Shown: positions 22,253 through 35,053, counted from the stretch's first letter. The stretch is 64,000 bases of DNA from Asterias rubens (GCF_902459465.1 NC_047066.1:15069047-15133046), one strand, 5' to 3'. Program-made: numbers and translations. Notes: generated from the sequence alone by a model not told the origin.

Positions 22253-25200
22253 TTATGGAGCATACTCGCTGAGGAGGTGACCTCCGAGAGCCTTCATGGC
22301 AGCGAAGGTCTCAATACCGGACTCTTCGATCTGAGATGCTGGGAGGAGGAAGCCGAATTTTCCGGTATCTCTCAGTTCCATCACATACGAGTACTTGGCT
22401 CCCAGTTCGGAGAATCCCCAGTCCACACTGCATCCAGAAGCGGCATCTGTGAACATATAGGACAAAATATTGATGCACCAATCCATCCTCATTTAATAAA
22501 TTGAGGAATATTACTTTATGTGATTACTATGATTACTATTGAATGGCTTATTTTGAGGAATATATCACCACAATATTGAGCCAAGCGCAAGGATTGTGAT
22601 TTTGTTGATCATGTAAAGGAGGTGTACGAACATCGAGTTTGACGAACGAAAGTTATACTTTTAAAATCCTCTTTCGGGATAGACCAAAACATACATGTAT
22701 CTATGAGGCCCACTTATCATGTTTGTTGCTCGCTCTCAACATGGATCTGTATGAACTCGGAAGTTTTCCATGAAGAAAATAAAATGTGAATGGTTGTGTG
22801 ACGTATAAAACTTAAAATAAAAAAAAATAAAAACATAAAAACATAGAGAAAGGACGTCCTTTCTTTAAGGTGAAACCAAGTCGTTTCTCCAGAGGACGTC
22901 CTTGCTCTGTTGAACCAAGTCTTCAGTTTATTATTAGTCGTACTAGGAAAATCACAAAAAAGAAAATCACTCTATATACTTGACTTGTAATACAGGATGA
23001 AGACAACAACAAGGTTTATCGTTTCAGATCATTAACCGTTACGCAACTTACAGAGGGTTCTTGCAGATGGTCCGTACGTGTACTCAGTTCCGAACTCAGC
23101 CTTCAAAGCGTTTACAACCTTTACTGATGCAACGTCCTATATATAAAACAAAGTTACAAAGGACGGTTAAGAACTATAAATGAATGATAAAAAAAGATAA
23201 CTGGGAATCGTGTTGTGTACGTATTTGAAGAGTTTGAGTGTATAGAAACTGAAGCATTCATGACTGAGGACTGGGAAGCAAAGATAATGCGTGTGCGGTC
23301 TTTCACGCTCGGTCTCAAGTTCAATCAATCAATCAATCAATCAATCAGAGGGAATTTATATAGCGCCAAAATCAACCAAAGTTGTTCAAAGGTTGGCATG
23401 TAGTCATTGGAGTGTGGGTTCGAGTCCTGTTCAAGACACTCGACCATAAATAAATTGTCTTCACATGTGTATTTAATGGGACTCCGGAAAAGCTGTAAGA
23501 CCCATATTTTTATGGTCGATTAATGTCCCTAGCAATGTAACATAAGTTGTAGCTTTCCGGGAGGTAGCCTCAACACCTGACGTCACACTTCTAGGCTCGT
23601 GAACGCCAGATACCAGGGGTGCGTTCCACTTGCGCAAACGTTGCCAACGCCGTGACCGGGATTCGAACCCACACTATGCTGAACAGAATCAGCAGAGCTT
23701 GAATTCGGTGCTCTTAACCGCTCGGCCACGACGCCCACAAAACAATGATTGCACCGTGGGGTGCCCGTGTAAAAGAGTATTTTAACACATTCTTACATGG
23801 TCTACGCTCTCAGTTGGGAGAGCAGCAAAGGCTGAGTATGACCAAGGAGAAAGGAACAGTTGGGAGTAGGCATGGAAGTCGATGAAGTTCACAACTGTCT
23901 GTGTCTGTTGAAGGTTGAGAAGGAAGGAAGTGGTGCCGGCAACCTCTGGCTCAGAGTGGACTGATGGTCCACGGTAAGTATCCGAGCACTTCTGCGTACT
24001 GGCCCCTTGTCCTGCAAGTCAATGGGTAATTAGTATGTATCAGTCAGTTCAAATGTACCCAATTATATCTGACGTATGCAAAATGTTACCAAATGAGTAT
24101 GAAAGCTCAACGCTGATTGGTCTACACGTTTTCATACGAGACACAAATTCACGGTATCGCAGCTGAAATAAGTGTATTTCAGTTTGTGAAAAAATACCCA
24201 ACTACTGACGTAGTCAAAATGTTACCAATTAATGAGTATAAAAGCTCAACAATTATTCTTCACTTATACGAGACACACATGCACGGTAAAAGTGCCGTAT
24301 ACAATTTTTGTTCTTTGATTTCAAACTAGGTTAAAACTGTTTTAATTCAACTTTATAATATCCATCGATTTTTATATCAGGAAGGCTTGGTGCCAAGGGG
24401 AATTATACTAGCACCTCAAAAGTTTCAACTACTGTCATCTCCTATCTGAGGGAGTGTACATTAATACAAAACAAAATTCAATAGACCAACATAAGTTTTT
24501 GTTTTCCAAACTTTCCACTGAGGGGTGCTTAAAGAAATCCTATTATACAAAGTGTGAACTAATGAGCTTTTGTTTATAAACCTATTACGATATCATCTCA
24601 AATTGCAGCTGCTTCGCTCTCACGCTGCAAAACTTTTATGTGATGAGCAAAGCCTTCAGAAGTTCAATCTGATTTCCTGGTTTATTAGGTGACTTACATT
24701 TTTAGCAACTGACTAATAGACAATTTTTATTGTTTACATTTTGTTATTGGAGCCAACTGTTTGTTTCAGTCTGATATGGTTGTAAATGATATACCATAAA
24801 ACTAACACGTACAAATTCATTTCTAAAAGTGGCGTTTTTGAGATATTGCCGAAAATTTGCATGGAGCGGTTGTGTCCACGCAGGAAGCAATACTGCAGTC
24901 CGCTTTTCAACTTCAGATTTTGGTGGATAAAAAGTGATACCTTTTTGCAGGGTTGTGGCCATGCGATAAAGGCTCTTGCCTTCGGCTCGGGGGCATTTAT
25001 CGCACGGCCACGACCCTGCCGGTTTTAAACGGCAGTCGAAGAACTCGTCGCTACCCTGACAGGAATTGCACTTTGGTTGTACCGAACTGTTCCACAATTT
25101 TGGGTGGTGCATATTGTTTGTGTGTCCTAAATTAGTCTGACAGTTTCTTCGGGAAGGTAGCCAATTTCTACACAATAGGATTCGATTGACAGAGCAAAAT

Positions 25201-25709
25201 CGCTACACGGTTTGTTTGTCTCTACAATTTTCATAGCCTGAATAGTTTGATATGTACTTACCACCCCATCTGTAATCGTAGTTTCTGTTGGGGTCTGTTC
25301 CAACACATACTTGTGCACCGTATGTTGAACGGGTCTTTCGCCACAATCGATCCTTGAATTTTAACATCAAAGAAGTTGAAACTTTAGAGTGTGACAATGA
25401 CATGTATTTTACCATTGCATAGTTTCAAATGTTTGCATGGTGGGATCTTTTGCATAATTAGTGGGATATTCGCTCGGCCCTAACGGCCAGTCTATCCAGG
25501 ACTGCTGGAATGGGTTAATCAGTAATGCGTGCAGTGTGAGTGTGGTGGATGAAGGGACTGTGAGCGCCTTGACTTAACCAAAGAGTGTGCTCATAATACG
25601 TTTGCCCATCCCAGCGCCTTTGGTTAAAGGCAAGGCGCTGGGGACAAGCCAAAGTGGGATGTAGCTTTAAAAACTAAGATCACTGGTCCAGTGGTTCCGT
25701 AGGACTTGC

Positions 25710-25748
<39 letters not shown>

Positions 25749-28700
25749 CTTACTTATATAGCGCTTTTTACAAAAGCGATACAAAGCGCTTACGAAATAC
25801 AATAGCAACCAAACAAAAAGATAAACTACATATTTTACAGACAAAAACAATGCAATTAACAACGATTCAATCTAGAGTAACTTAGGATAGAGGGAGGTTT
25901 TTAATTGGGATTTGAAGGAACTCTGGGAATTGGTTAAACGAACAGATTGAGGAAGACGATTCCATCATTTTGGCCCAGTTGCAGCTATCATAGGTTGTGG
26001 GTTCGAATCCTATACTAAGATAACTGTTGATTTCACAATGGCTAAAATAAGTATTGCGTATATAGTTTTTGAATCCATGTTTCTTGATGGTGCAGTTTAT
26101 AAAGCCATAGAGATGTGTCACACCATTAGTTCTGTTCAGGACCAATGAAGGATTATGGACTAATTTTAGATACCATATGGAGAACCGGGACAAACAAATG
26201 GAAAAGAATAAACAATCTCCATATGGAATTTTGTAAGACCGGGTGCTCCACGAGGAAATTTGTATACAAAGTCTATAATTATGGGGAAACTGTTTAGTGA
26301 AAAGGCACAAAAGAATGCTACACTAATAAGGGTGTTTTTTGTAAATTGTTATGTGATGTTACCGAGAATTATAAATACTTTAGACTTTACGTACGTTAGT
26401 CCATGTGTAAGTGTAGCCATCGACGTTCAATGAGGGCACAATGTAGATATCAAAGGTGTCCAACATCTTTGTTACAGTGTCATCGGTACCGTATTCTTCA
26501 GCAAGCTGTGGGGGAAAAAGTTACCAGTTAACAAATAAATTTTGGGTAAACATATTTTCGATTTTGGTTATTTACTTGGGTAAATTGTTACTACTTTGGT
26601 TAACATACGACAGATTGCGACCAACAGGGGCTGATGGTCAATATAAGTGGGCATGAATTGCAACCAACTAATGCCCAACCCTTTCTCCAAAATGCCCTAC
26701 TTTTTTACACAACAGGTTGAGTAAAGTGCAGTATCTAAACAACAATTGGTTTAATTTTTTGACCAATCATTCATTAAAAAGCTGGTTCGTTAGCACGGGT
26801 TCGTTTAATAGCACTTTTCCCAACTGTTTGGGCGGTTCACCTAGCTTGGTTAAAGTTTTATTATAGTTGGTTAACATTTTGGTTACCATTTTTATCCATA
26901 AAATTGGCCTAAACATCTTTTATGAGGGTTTCTGTCATACATAGCGTAGACGACAACAGCTAAAAAATAACGTGAAGAGCCCAATTGAACGACGGATTTG
27001 AACAGAAAAATGCCTACCATCATATGTAATAGTATTTTTTAACATCGAGGTTAAATCATCTTTAAATTAATAGTGCGTGGTCATTAAACTGCCGTGACTT
27101 TATTTGTATGGCTTTATCTGACGCCGCAAGCAACACACAACATGCATGGCGACTATAACTATGTATAAGCTATTTTGAGATATGGTGGGCACAATGAAAC
27201 TATTTGGGTAATGGTGTCTGCCGCCCCGTGGCGTTTTGTTTTTTAAAGACAGTGGACACTAATGGTAATTGTCAAAGACCAGTCTTGTCACTTGGTGTAT
27301 CTCAACATATGCATAAAACAAGAAACCTGTCAAAATTTGAGCTCAATCGGTCATCAAAGTTGCGATAAAATAATGAAAGAAGAAACACCCTTGTCACACG
27401 AAATTGTGTGCGGAGATGGTTGATTTCGAGAACTCAAGTTCTAAATATGAGGTCTCGAAATCAAATTCGTGGAAAATTACTTCTTTCTCGAAAACTATGG
27501 CACTTCAGAGGGAGCCGTTTCTCACAATGTTGTATACCATCCACCTCTCCCCATTCCTCGTCACAAAGAAAGGTTTTATGCTAATAATTATTTTGAGTAA
27601 TTACCAATAGTGTCCACTGCCTTTAATAAGATTGAGCCCATTATTTTGCTCCCGTTTAACGTGTGGCCTAAAGGAAGAGACGTTTAATATTATATCGAAG
27701 ACGTATCTACCTTACAAGGTACTCAAGGCGCTGAGTATATACACAAACTTTCAGAAAGATAGGTTATTGGAGTGATGAATTCCAAGGTGCTACGGCGCAT
27801 TCAGCAGTGTTGGTAATCAGTCCTAACAATAGTTGCAATGTAAACTACGGTTTGGATAAAACATTTTTGAGAACCATTTCACTTTGAAGTAATGTAATTA
27901 TGTTAGCTTTTATCGCAACATAATAATTATTTTCTCTCAGATTGTGTATTCGGTTATATGGATTATTCTTCCCGCGCGGGCATAATCGCTCCGGATGTTC
28001 GGCGTTATCATCAAAACCCAACCACATTTTAGGATGAAATTTTCACAGATATTATCGTTGAATAAATTATTATAGGCCTATATAGGCATAGGACTATAAC
28101 AATCAAACGGTAAAAAAAACAAAGGTATACTTTCCCAGAGGAAGTTTCCCGATATGGCTGCTGTTTACGTCATCAACTGGCATTCAGGTTTTACATAATG
28201 AAAATGTGTACATGTGAACTTACGGATTTGGCGATGAACATGACAGTAGCAGGAGACACCCATTCACGAGCGTGGATACCACCCTGCCAGTAAATAGCGG
28301 GCTTTTGGAATCCGGCTGTTCCCATCTGAAGGATAACCCAAATGTACTCATAGTTAAAACAAACTTTTCCAGCAAAGTGACCAGCTGAAATTGGCTGGGA
28401 AAACCAACATAATTACATACTTTTAAACAATATGTAAGGGAATACTATTTCCGGCGAGCAACGAGATTTTAAGAAAGCTGACCTACCTTGATAGCGTTGA
28501 TTGGACGGCCTTCGAATGACGTGGCGATCTGGAAGTTCTGTACAAAGCTGTATTCGGCTGCAAAGTCCTTAACCCATTGCTGGATCTGTAAACAGGAATA
28601 AACAAATTTTCGCGTCACTTCTTGAACAACAAAAATGCGAATACACAGTCAGGCTCGTTTAAGAACTGATGCGTTCCCCTATTGACTCCTTGTCGACGCA

Positions 28701-31700
28701 GTGAGAACGCCGTCAATTTCAGCATTTTTCAGCATGTGTGTCATTTTGACTCCAAAAATGGAGCACTGGATGTTTACTGCGGGTGCCTGTGTTGAAATTA
28801 TTGCGAATTGTTTACTGTGAACAGTGAAGTCAACATAATGTTGGGAATTTAAACACGATGTGAACTTGCACACGTAAACATAGTGTTAATTACAGTTTCA
28901 GTGTTCAAGATAAAAAATTTCGTTAAGGATTTTCAAGACAAAGGAAACTTAATACAGTGAGCAACACACCTGTGTGGGGTTTCAATGTGCATTGGCGTGG
29001 TTATGGTCATCGCTTCTTGTTTTTTTTTCTTTCTCCAATTCGACTTCTTTGCTCCTTGTTGGTAAGTCATTTTGTCTACAACGGTCGTGGGTTCGAACCC
29101 ACCAGAGTAATATGCCTGGGTTTTTTTTCCACAGAACTCTGGAAAGTGTTACTGTGCTAACACTCGTCAGTGTAAGGGTTAAACCAAATTATTAGGCCTA
29201 TTGTTCTTCAGTTGTGAAGGTTACAAAAAAAACATTCGGACGAAACAAAACATTGCAAGCTATTTTTTCTCTAAAACCTGGTCATCACATGTTAAATGGA
29301 TTGACTTTAACAATGGATACCTCGGCGTATGTGTGATAAATCGTGTAGTCGAATGACGCGGCGCTGATGCTGACGTCACGGTGCATCTGCGAATCGGCGA
29401 CGACTTGAACGTCATCGATCATGACGTCGTAGGAGATGCCACGAACTTCGAGGGCTTCTTTGAGGAAAGTCTGGAGTGCGGGCGATACCATTACGTCAAC
29501 GGGGCGGTCAAGGCGTCCGGTGTTCTGCCAGAAATCAAGCTGTGGAAGAAACAAAATTGTTTTTAAAACTTTCGTTCTCTTGGTATAAGTTAGTCAAATT
29601 TTGTCACAAACAAACGAGACTGAAACGAGACTATATTAAATTGATAATTTAATTCTCAATGCATGTTTGTGGTTCCTAAATTATAACAAGCTACATAAGG
29701 GGACATTCAGAGTAGTCAATAATGTAAATAAATCTCAATGTTGTTTTCGAAATTGTTTTGACACAACCACCCACCCCAAACTTCGATTTTAAAATATTCA
29801 ATGGCCTAATGCTATAATCTACAAACACTGAAGAACAGAGAAATACCTCAAGTGAACCATGGGCCTATTTTAAATCAAAGATCTCCAATCTCGGTCGTTT
29901 TCAATGACTTTTCCTGGCTTGAACAAACGTTTTGTAGTTTATTCAAGAATGATGACGAGCTTTCTCGTTTGTTGGTATTTGTATGTTGTTTTTAAACAAA
30001 AAATGAAAATTCGATTTTCAATTATTTCTTTTGACCACTCACAATTTCGAGTTCCTTTTTATTTCAAAAAGAAATTTGTTATGATTGACTTTTTTGAACG
30101 GCCCTTAAATAACCAGAGTCTATAGGTTACGTCAAAACACTGTTAAACTACCCGGTTGTGCCATCTACCAAAGGAAGAAAAACCAGATCACCATCACTTT
30201 GTTTATTTCATTGGAAGCTTCAGAATAAAAGCTCACATTTGTACAATTAACATTTGCGAAACTTTTAATTATTTTCAAAAATTATAAATGAAGTGAAAGA
30301 ATTCGGGGCCTACCGCAATAAAATCTCGCCATAGCCCAATTAATTTGTGCGATAATTGGATGTTTTTTCATAGCGTAATAATTGATTTGAAAGAATTTAG
30401 TTTTCTACCTTAGAGGCAAAGTCATCTTTCAATGAATTCAGCCATTCTAGCTCAGACGGATCACGTGGCTGTATGCGGAGTGTCTGATACCTGAATATTG
30501 AAAATATTGTTATATTTTTAAAAGCACTGGACACTATATTTGTAATTGCTCAAAATAATTGTTAGCATAAAAACTTACTTGGTAACGAGCAATGGAGAGC
30601 TGTTGATAGTATAACACATTGTGAGAAACGGTTTCCTCTGAAGTAGCGTAGTTTTTTTTTAAGAAACAGGTAATTTCTCACTCAAATAATAAAATACTTT
30701 AGCTGAAGCCTTTAATGTTTTGCATCTGAAAGCACACGAAGTAATGCAACTAAGGTATTTTGTTGTCTTTTATGATTCTCTTGCAAATTCGATAACCAAT
30801 TGAGCCCAAGTTTTGACAACTTTGTGATTTGTATGCATATGTTGGGTAAACACCAAGTGATGATCCTTGTTTTTGCCAATATTATTACCAAAGGTGTCCG
30901 GTGCTTTTAATCATACCAGTACTAATTTTGTCACCTTCTTCCGGTAGCCTAAATATGTTTTTTTTTCAATTCATATTATTACTCATAGTTATTATTTACG
31001 GTATATTAAAACGTATAGCCAGAGGCAAAGTTGCTTTGAACTGTACTTTGAAAAAGCACATGATTTTAAAATGACGAAAAAGGCAAATCCAAGGCAAACA
31101 AGAACCGTAAGTTATATTTAAAATAAAAACATTCACAATTATATTAAAATCATGATAACTATAAGTAGGCCTAAAGACTATAGGCTGAATGCTTAGAAAA
31201 ATACAACAATAAGGAAACTGTTCTCCTATAAAAGTTTAAAACCAGATTTAATTGGAAGATAACCAATCACACAATAGCAAAACTAAATGAAAATTCCAAC
31301 ATACCAAGCTATAGACACACAATTATAATTAAACGGAATTAAGTACATTTTGGGTTCATTTAGAACTACATTTTCCCGGTAATATATGGCCACTTTTCTT
31401 AAAGTTGTTGTGCAAATGTTTCAAATTATGCTGTTTTTTTCAATAAAAATATTTCTGAACGAAGAAAAGAATAGAGGATCGATTTGTGTATCCCTTGAAA
31501 CTCAAACATGACAAAAATATATGCGACATAATAGGCCTACAATGCAAATACAATCAAAATTTAATTTTGGTTAAATGTTAGCCTATCAAAATTAGATTGA
31601 ATCGTACATCTAAAGCATGTTTTCACGGAGGAGAAAGTGGTCAAAGAAAAACGTTTTGATTTAAAATCCTGTTTCGATAGCAATTTTCGGACTATAAATG

Positions 31701-31927
31701 ACATTTTTAAGCTGTACACTTGAAAAATAACAAAAAATGAAACATTGCAGTTAAAATTAACCCGTTATTATAAAATTAAAATTAAAACCTGCACATTTAT
31801 ATACAGAATCGTGTGCAACTTTAAGCAATATACGGTTTGATAATAATTGAAAGACAGTTACTTACCCATCATATCGAACAGCAACAGCGCACACCAAAAC
31901 GGCGGCAAGCACAATGAACAATTTCAT
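22253..31927 (-). CDS. CPA: Carboxypeptidase A zymogen (M14A), complete, ten exons
   Basis: Secreted zinc exopeptidase that removes C-terminal residues, probably a digestive enzyme. Exons (minus): 31927-31866, 30490-30409, 29539-29321, 28585-28487, 28325-28224, 26505-26395, 25352-25262, 24011-23797, 23136-23052, 22446-22253. They sum to 1260 nt, 419 aa plus stop, the length of mammalian CPA1. Residues 1-16 are a signal peptide; an inhibitory propeptide follows, with likely cleavage near Arg102. Zinc ligands are His172 and Glu175 in HAREW and His302 in IDFHAYSQL. Arg174, Arg230, Asn247-Arg248 and Tyr356 match bovine Arg71, Arg127, Asn144-Arg145 and Tyr248; Glu379 in ELRDTG matches catalytic Glu270. 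Cys241 and Cys264 match the conserved disulfide. The residue equivalent to bovine 255 is Val363 (VDW), so A-type hydrophobic specificity is expected, not B-type. Cys361 is an extra cysteine. The invertebrate orthologue class is uncertain. Confidence 0.97.
23320..23348. repeat. (TCAA)n microsatellite
   Basis: About seven tetranucleotide units, followed by TTTATATAGCGCC, a retroposon-tail remnant. Confidence 0.9.
23630..23742 (-). mobile_element. tRNA-derived SINE head
   Basis: Reverse complement gives GTGGCCGAGCGGTTAAGAGC and GGGTTCGAATCCCGG. Near-perfect A and B boxes suggest a fairly young copy. It lies about 55 bp from carboxypeptidase exon 8. Confidence 0.65.
24948..25020. repeat. Hairpin in carboxypeptidase intron
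   Basis: CAGGGTTGTGGCCATGCGAT pairs with ATCGCACGGCCACGACCCTG across a GC-rich loop. Open frames crossing it encode nothing recognisable. Confidence 0.7.
25700..25800 (-). repeat. LINE/SINE 3' tail with (AAT)n run
   Basis: A run of about 13 ATA units (25710-25748), then TATATAGCGC and AAAGCGATACAAAGCGCTTA. This is the reverse complement of a retroposon tail (GCGCTATATAA plus TATTATT). Confidence 0.65.
27243..27630. repeat. Full MITE-A copy with TTAA at both ends
   Basis: TTAA, then AGACAGTGGACACTAATGG, to CCAATAGTGTCCACTGCCT, then TTAA. The centre shows the internal inverted repeat (GATTTCGAGAAC and GGTCTCGAAATC). It lies in the carboxypeptidase intron between exons 5 and 6. Confidence 0.85.
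27680..27815 (-). mobile_element. SINE 3' body fragment
   Basis: Reverse complement of the SINE body (CTTTCTGAAAGTTTGTG, ACTCAGCGCC, GGTAGATACG) seen in full at 50190-50280. Confidence 0.6.
29045..29185 (+). mobile_element. tRNA-derived SINE, third family
   Basis: GTGGGTTCGAACCCACC (B box), AGTAATATGCCTGGG, GAACTCTGGAAAGTG and GTGCTAACAC. Same body as 57665-57840. It lies in a carboxypeptidase intron. Confidence 0.6.
30522..30912. repeat. Full MITE-A copy in carboxypeptidase intron 1
   Basis: TTAAAAGCACTGGACACTAT to GGTGTCCGGTGCTTTTAA; only 30 bp from the exon 2 acceptor at 30491. Confidence 0.8.
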
Positions 31928-31992
31928 CTTGAAGCGTGAACTCCTCTAAACAACGAGTTTCTAAAGTGTGCCTCAACATCACCAGGCTGCAG

Positions 31993-32001
31993 CCTTTTAA
32001 A
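31993..32001 (-). promoter_or_regulatory. TATA-like box of the carboxypeptidase gene
   Basis: On the minus strand TTTAAAAGG lies about 66-74 nt upstream of the ATG. This leaves room for transcription start about 30 nt downstream and a short 5' UTR. Focused TATA promoters are usual for digestive-enzyme genes. Positional inference only. Confidence 0.35.
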
Positions 32002-32634
32002 CAATCGAGTCCTGTAGTACGTAGTACATGGGATTACGGCTCTTCTATCATCCGATCAGCAAAAATGTTATATTATGGTGTATGTACAAGTTATTAGCAC
32101 TGCATTTCTCAGGAGCAAGTATCGTGGGAGTTCAGCAATTTAGACACATCTGTAAGATAGTGTGATCATCGTGGGAGAAATCAGCTGTCTTTGCTAAATA
32201 CAATGTATAGGCATACATATCAAGACATCCTATGAGTGAGGGTTCGCACATGAAAATACACAACACCAAATGAATGCATCCAGTTTAGCTATATTGACCC
32301 GCATATTCGAACATAGCAATACCTTCAAATAGCTGTTGATAAGCTTGTACCAGCAAATTATCGTTTCAACGCTTTCAAACGGATACACAAACTGACCATG
32401 GTTTTTGTTTTGTTTTGCTGTGATTATTTGTTGACACGTCATTACATGACCGGTGTCTCAGGGAAATCGGTTCGCCGAAGATTCTGTCCCTTGAGAGTTA
32501 ACGTGGGCTGAAGGAGCGGGGTTTAAAATAGGGCACCATCAGAAGTAGTTTGTACACAGTACGCCGTATGGGGGACAGAATCTCCTGTCACACCGGTTCA
32601 AAATACTGGAGCATTAATAATAATTATTAGTATT

Positions 32635-32720
32635 AACCGTCAGATGGTAGAGCACTCGCACGTAAATCTGGCGAATTGCAGGTTCAAATCCCGCTTGAGT
32701 GAATCGTCTCTGTTCACACA
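32635..32720 (+). mobile_element. tRNA-like SINE head upstream of the carboxypeptidase gene
   Basis: GATGGTAGAGCACTCGC (A box) and GCAGGTTCAAATCCCGC (B box), then GTTCACACAAAATTT. No acceptor stem closes it as a tRNA. Confidence 0.5.
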
Positions 32721-33037
32721 AAATTTACTCGTTAGAACAAAAACACACACGACACATCCCCCTGTGGGGACATCTTTTGTTCTTTTCTTTGTCCCTGTAT
32801 TTAAGAACCTCCCATAGACGTTGTACACAAAATGTATTGTGTCATTATTGGTCAATGTCATTGTGCGCATTTTAGGAGAGGCGGCGAGTACACGTAAACC
32901 TATTGACCACATAGATACATTTATGATTGACCACTAAAAACAATATAATAAAACGTGCATGATCTCTTTTGGGACAAAGCAAACAACTGACAGGTTTGTG
33001 ACCCCTCAAACTACGATCAACTGAACCCTCGCCCTCA

Positions 33038-33161
33038 AAAGCACTGGACACTATTTGAGGTCTCGAAATCAAGCATCTGAAAGCACACAACTTCATGTGA
33101 CAAGGGTGTTTTTTTTCTTTCATTATTATCTCGCAACTTCGACGACCGATTGAGCTCAATT
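33038..33161 (+). repeat. MITE-A copy, left piece interrupted by the LINE
   Basis: Begins within AAAAGCACTGGACACTAT and continues through GAGGTCTCGAAATC to GATTGAGCTCAA, where the LINE interrupts it. Homology resumes at 34957. The 5' half of the element is partly deleted. Confidence 0.85.
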
Positions 33162-33237
33162 TGTGTATGGCTCTGGATCAGTAACAATGTATACATCTCA
33201 CCTGTAAACATTGTTACTGATCCAGAGCCATACACAA
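33161..33237. repeat. Perfect 30-nt inverted repeat at the 5' edge of the LINE
   Basis: Positions 33161-33190 are the exact reverse complement of 33208-33237, with a 17-nt spacer. The right arm is LINE sequence; the left arm is an inverted copy of it at the insertion junction. This is what snap-back synthesis or twin priming during target-primed reverse transcription would leave. Confidence 0.9.
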
Positions 33238-34953
33238 GATCTGTGTTTGACCAGTTTCCCTTGTCTGAGTTCTCCGTCAAGAAACTCGTCATGGAGTCGC
33301 AACCCAAATCCTGTAAACTCGATCCAATACCAACCTGGCTGCTCAAATCCAGTATAAATGAACTCACTCCAACTATAACCAAGATCATCAACATGAGTTT
33401 CCAAATGGGTGTTTTCCCTGATGCACTTAAATTTGCTCATATTACGCCGCTGATCAAAAAACAGTCTGCTGACCCCGACGTCCTCAGCAATTACAGGCCT
33501 ATCGCTAACTTGAAGTTCTTAGCGAAAACCATCGAACGGGCAGTGGCTGCACAGGTTCGGAGTCACAGTGCCACATATTCTCTGACTACCAAACTTCAAT
33601 CGGCCTTTCGCAAAGGTAGGAGTGTAGAGACGGCACTTTTTCGAGTCTACAACGACTTGCTTCTCGCCGCCGATAACGGCGAGGAGTCAATTCTGGTACT
33701 CCTCGACTATTCGGCAGCGTTTGACACTATCGATCACAATGACATGCTCAATCGTCTTGAACAGAATTATGGCATCACGGATCTTGCATTGAACTGGTTC
33801 TCATCATATTTCTCTATATGCGTCATCAATCTGTCAACATCAATCATGCCTTCTCGCCCTTTTGTCTTGTCAATACAGGAGTGCCACAGGGTTCCGTCCT
33901 GGGTCCCATGTGTTTCACCTTGTACACATCACCTCTTGAGGACATCATCGCATCCTACGGCATTAAATGTATGGTTTACACGGATGACATTCAACTGTAC
34001 ACAACCACAACTGAAGCTCAGCGACCTGCTGCAATAGAGAGGATGGAGTCCTGTCTCTTGCATATCAAGTCTTGGTCCACAGCAAACCGACTTAAACTAA
34101 ACGACTCTAAGACCGAAGTAATCCATGTAACCTCCCAGTTTAGACAACATTCACCCATTACAAGTATCCGTATTGGTAAATCTCTCATAAAACCTGTCAT
34201 CAGTGGTGCTCGCAATCTTGGAATCACTGTTACTCCGAATCTCAAAATGCACACTCACATCAACAACATCTGCCGCTCATCCTCTCTAGCTCTCCACAAG
34301 ATTGGAACAATCCGGAAATCAGTCGATCAAGAAACAACTGAAAAACTTGTTCATGCTTTTGTTTCTTGTCGCCTGGATTTTTGCAACAGCCTTCTGCACT
34401 GTCTACCGGATTCGCTAGTTTCTAAACTTCAGCGAATTCAGAACTCTGCTGCCAGACTCGTCACGCGTACACCATCCCGGCATCACATCACACCGATACT
34501 CAGATCACTTCACTGGTTACCGGTCTGCAAACGAATCCAATTCAAGCTTCTCATTATTACATACAAGTGCATCAATGGATCTTCACCTGAGTATCTTCAA
34601 GAACTCATTCACACTCACAAACCATCTCGAGCTCTTCGATCTGCCTCTTCATCCCAACTTCAAACACCAGTCACACGTACACAGACATACGGTCATCGCT
34701 CTTTCGCACACTCATCACCTGTACTCTGGAACTCTCTGCCAAACCACATAACAACTGCCCAAACTGCTAATCAATTCAAATCACTCCTCAAAACCTATTT
34801 ATTCAATTAGTTCTCTGTTGTTTTCTGCCGCTTTCTGTGTATATATGCTTATCTTTAATTATGTTAATTTGTAATATTGGTTTTTTTTTTTTTCTTGTAA
34901 AGCGCTTCGAGGCTTTTTGTGTGAAGCGCTTTATAAAAACTGTGTATTATTAT
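33162..34953 (+). mobile_element. 5'-truncated LINE (CR1/L2-like) with broken reverse transcriptase
   Basis: The reading frame holds RT motifs LVLLDYSAAFDTIDH (motif A), GVPQGSVLGP (B), VYTDDIQLY (C, with Asp-Asp) and a Lys-containing KLNDSKTE block. A C-terminal region with RSLHWLPV and a stop at 34810 is typical of CR1/L2-type elements. A frameshift near 33808-33825 separates the two halves, so the copy is dead. The endonuclease and ORF1 are missing, so it is 5'-truncated. The 3' UTR ends in a small hairpin around AAGCGCTT and a TATTATTATTA tail. It sits inside a MITE-A copy, with AATTT repeated at both edges as a probable target duplication. Confidence 0.92.
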
Positions 34954-34956
34954 TAT

Positions 34957-35053
34957 TAATTTTTCACAGCTTTGTTATTTTATGCATATGTTGAGATACA
35001 CCAACTGTGGAGAGTAGTCTTTGACAATTACCAATAGTGTCCGCTGTCTTTAA
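34957..35053 (+). repeat. MITE-A copy, right piece after the LINE
   Basis: Resumes at TTTTCACAG, just where the left piece stopped, and ends with ACCAATAGTGTCC, then TTTAA. The two pieces rejoin without loss. Confidence 0.85.

Larger units (their letters stand above)
31928..33037. other. Upstream region of the carboxypeptidase gene
   Basis: Apart from the TATA-like box and the tRNA-like SINE head at 32635, it is unique-looking AT-rich DNA without a recognisable exon. Confidence 0.4.

Noticed and set aside
23320..23348. CRISPR-like direct repeats
   Set aside because: Simple TCAA microsatellite in a eukaryotic intron; no repeat-spacer structure anywhere in the window.
24744..25175. 143-aa minus-strand open frame in a carboxypeptidase intron
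   Set aside because: It crosses a hairpin and splice-side intron sequence; no domain, and no splice context.
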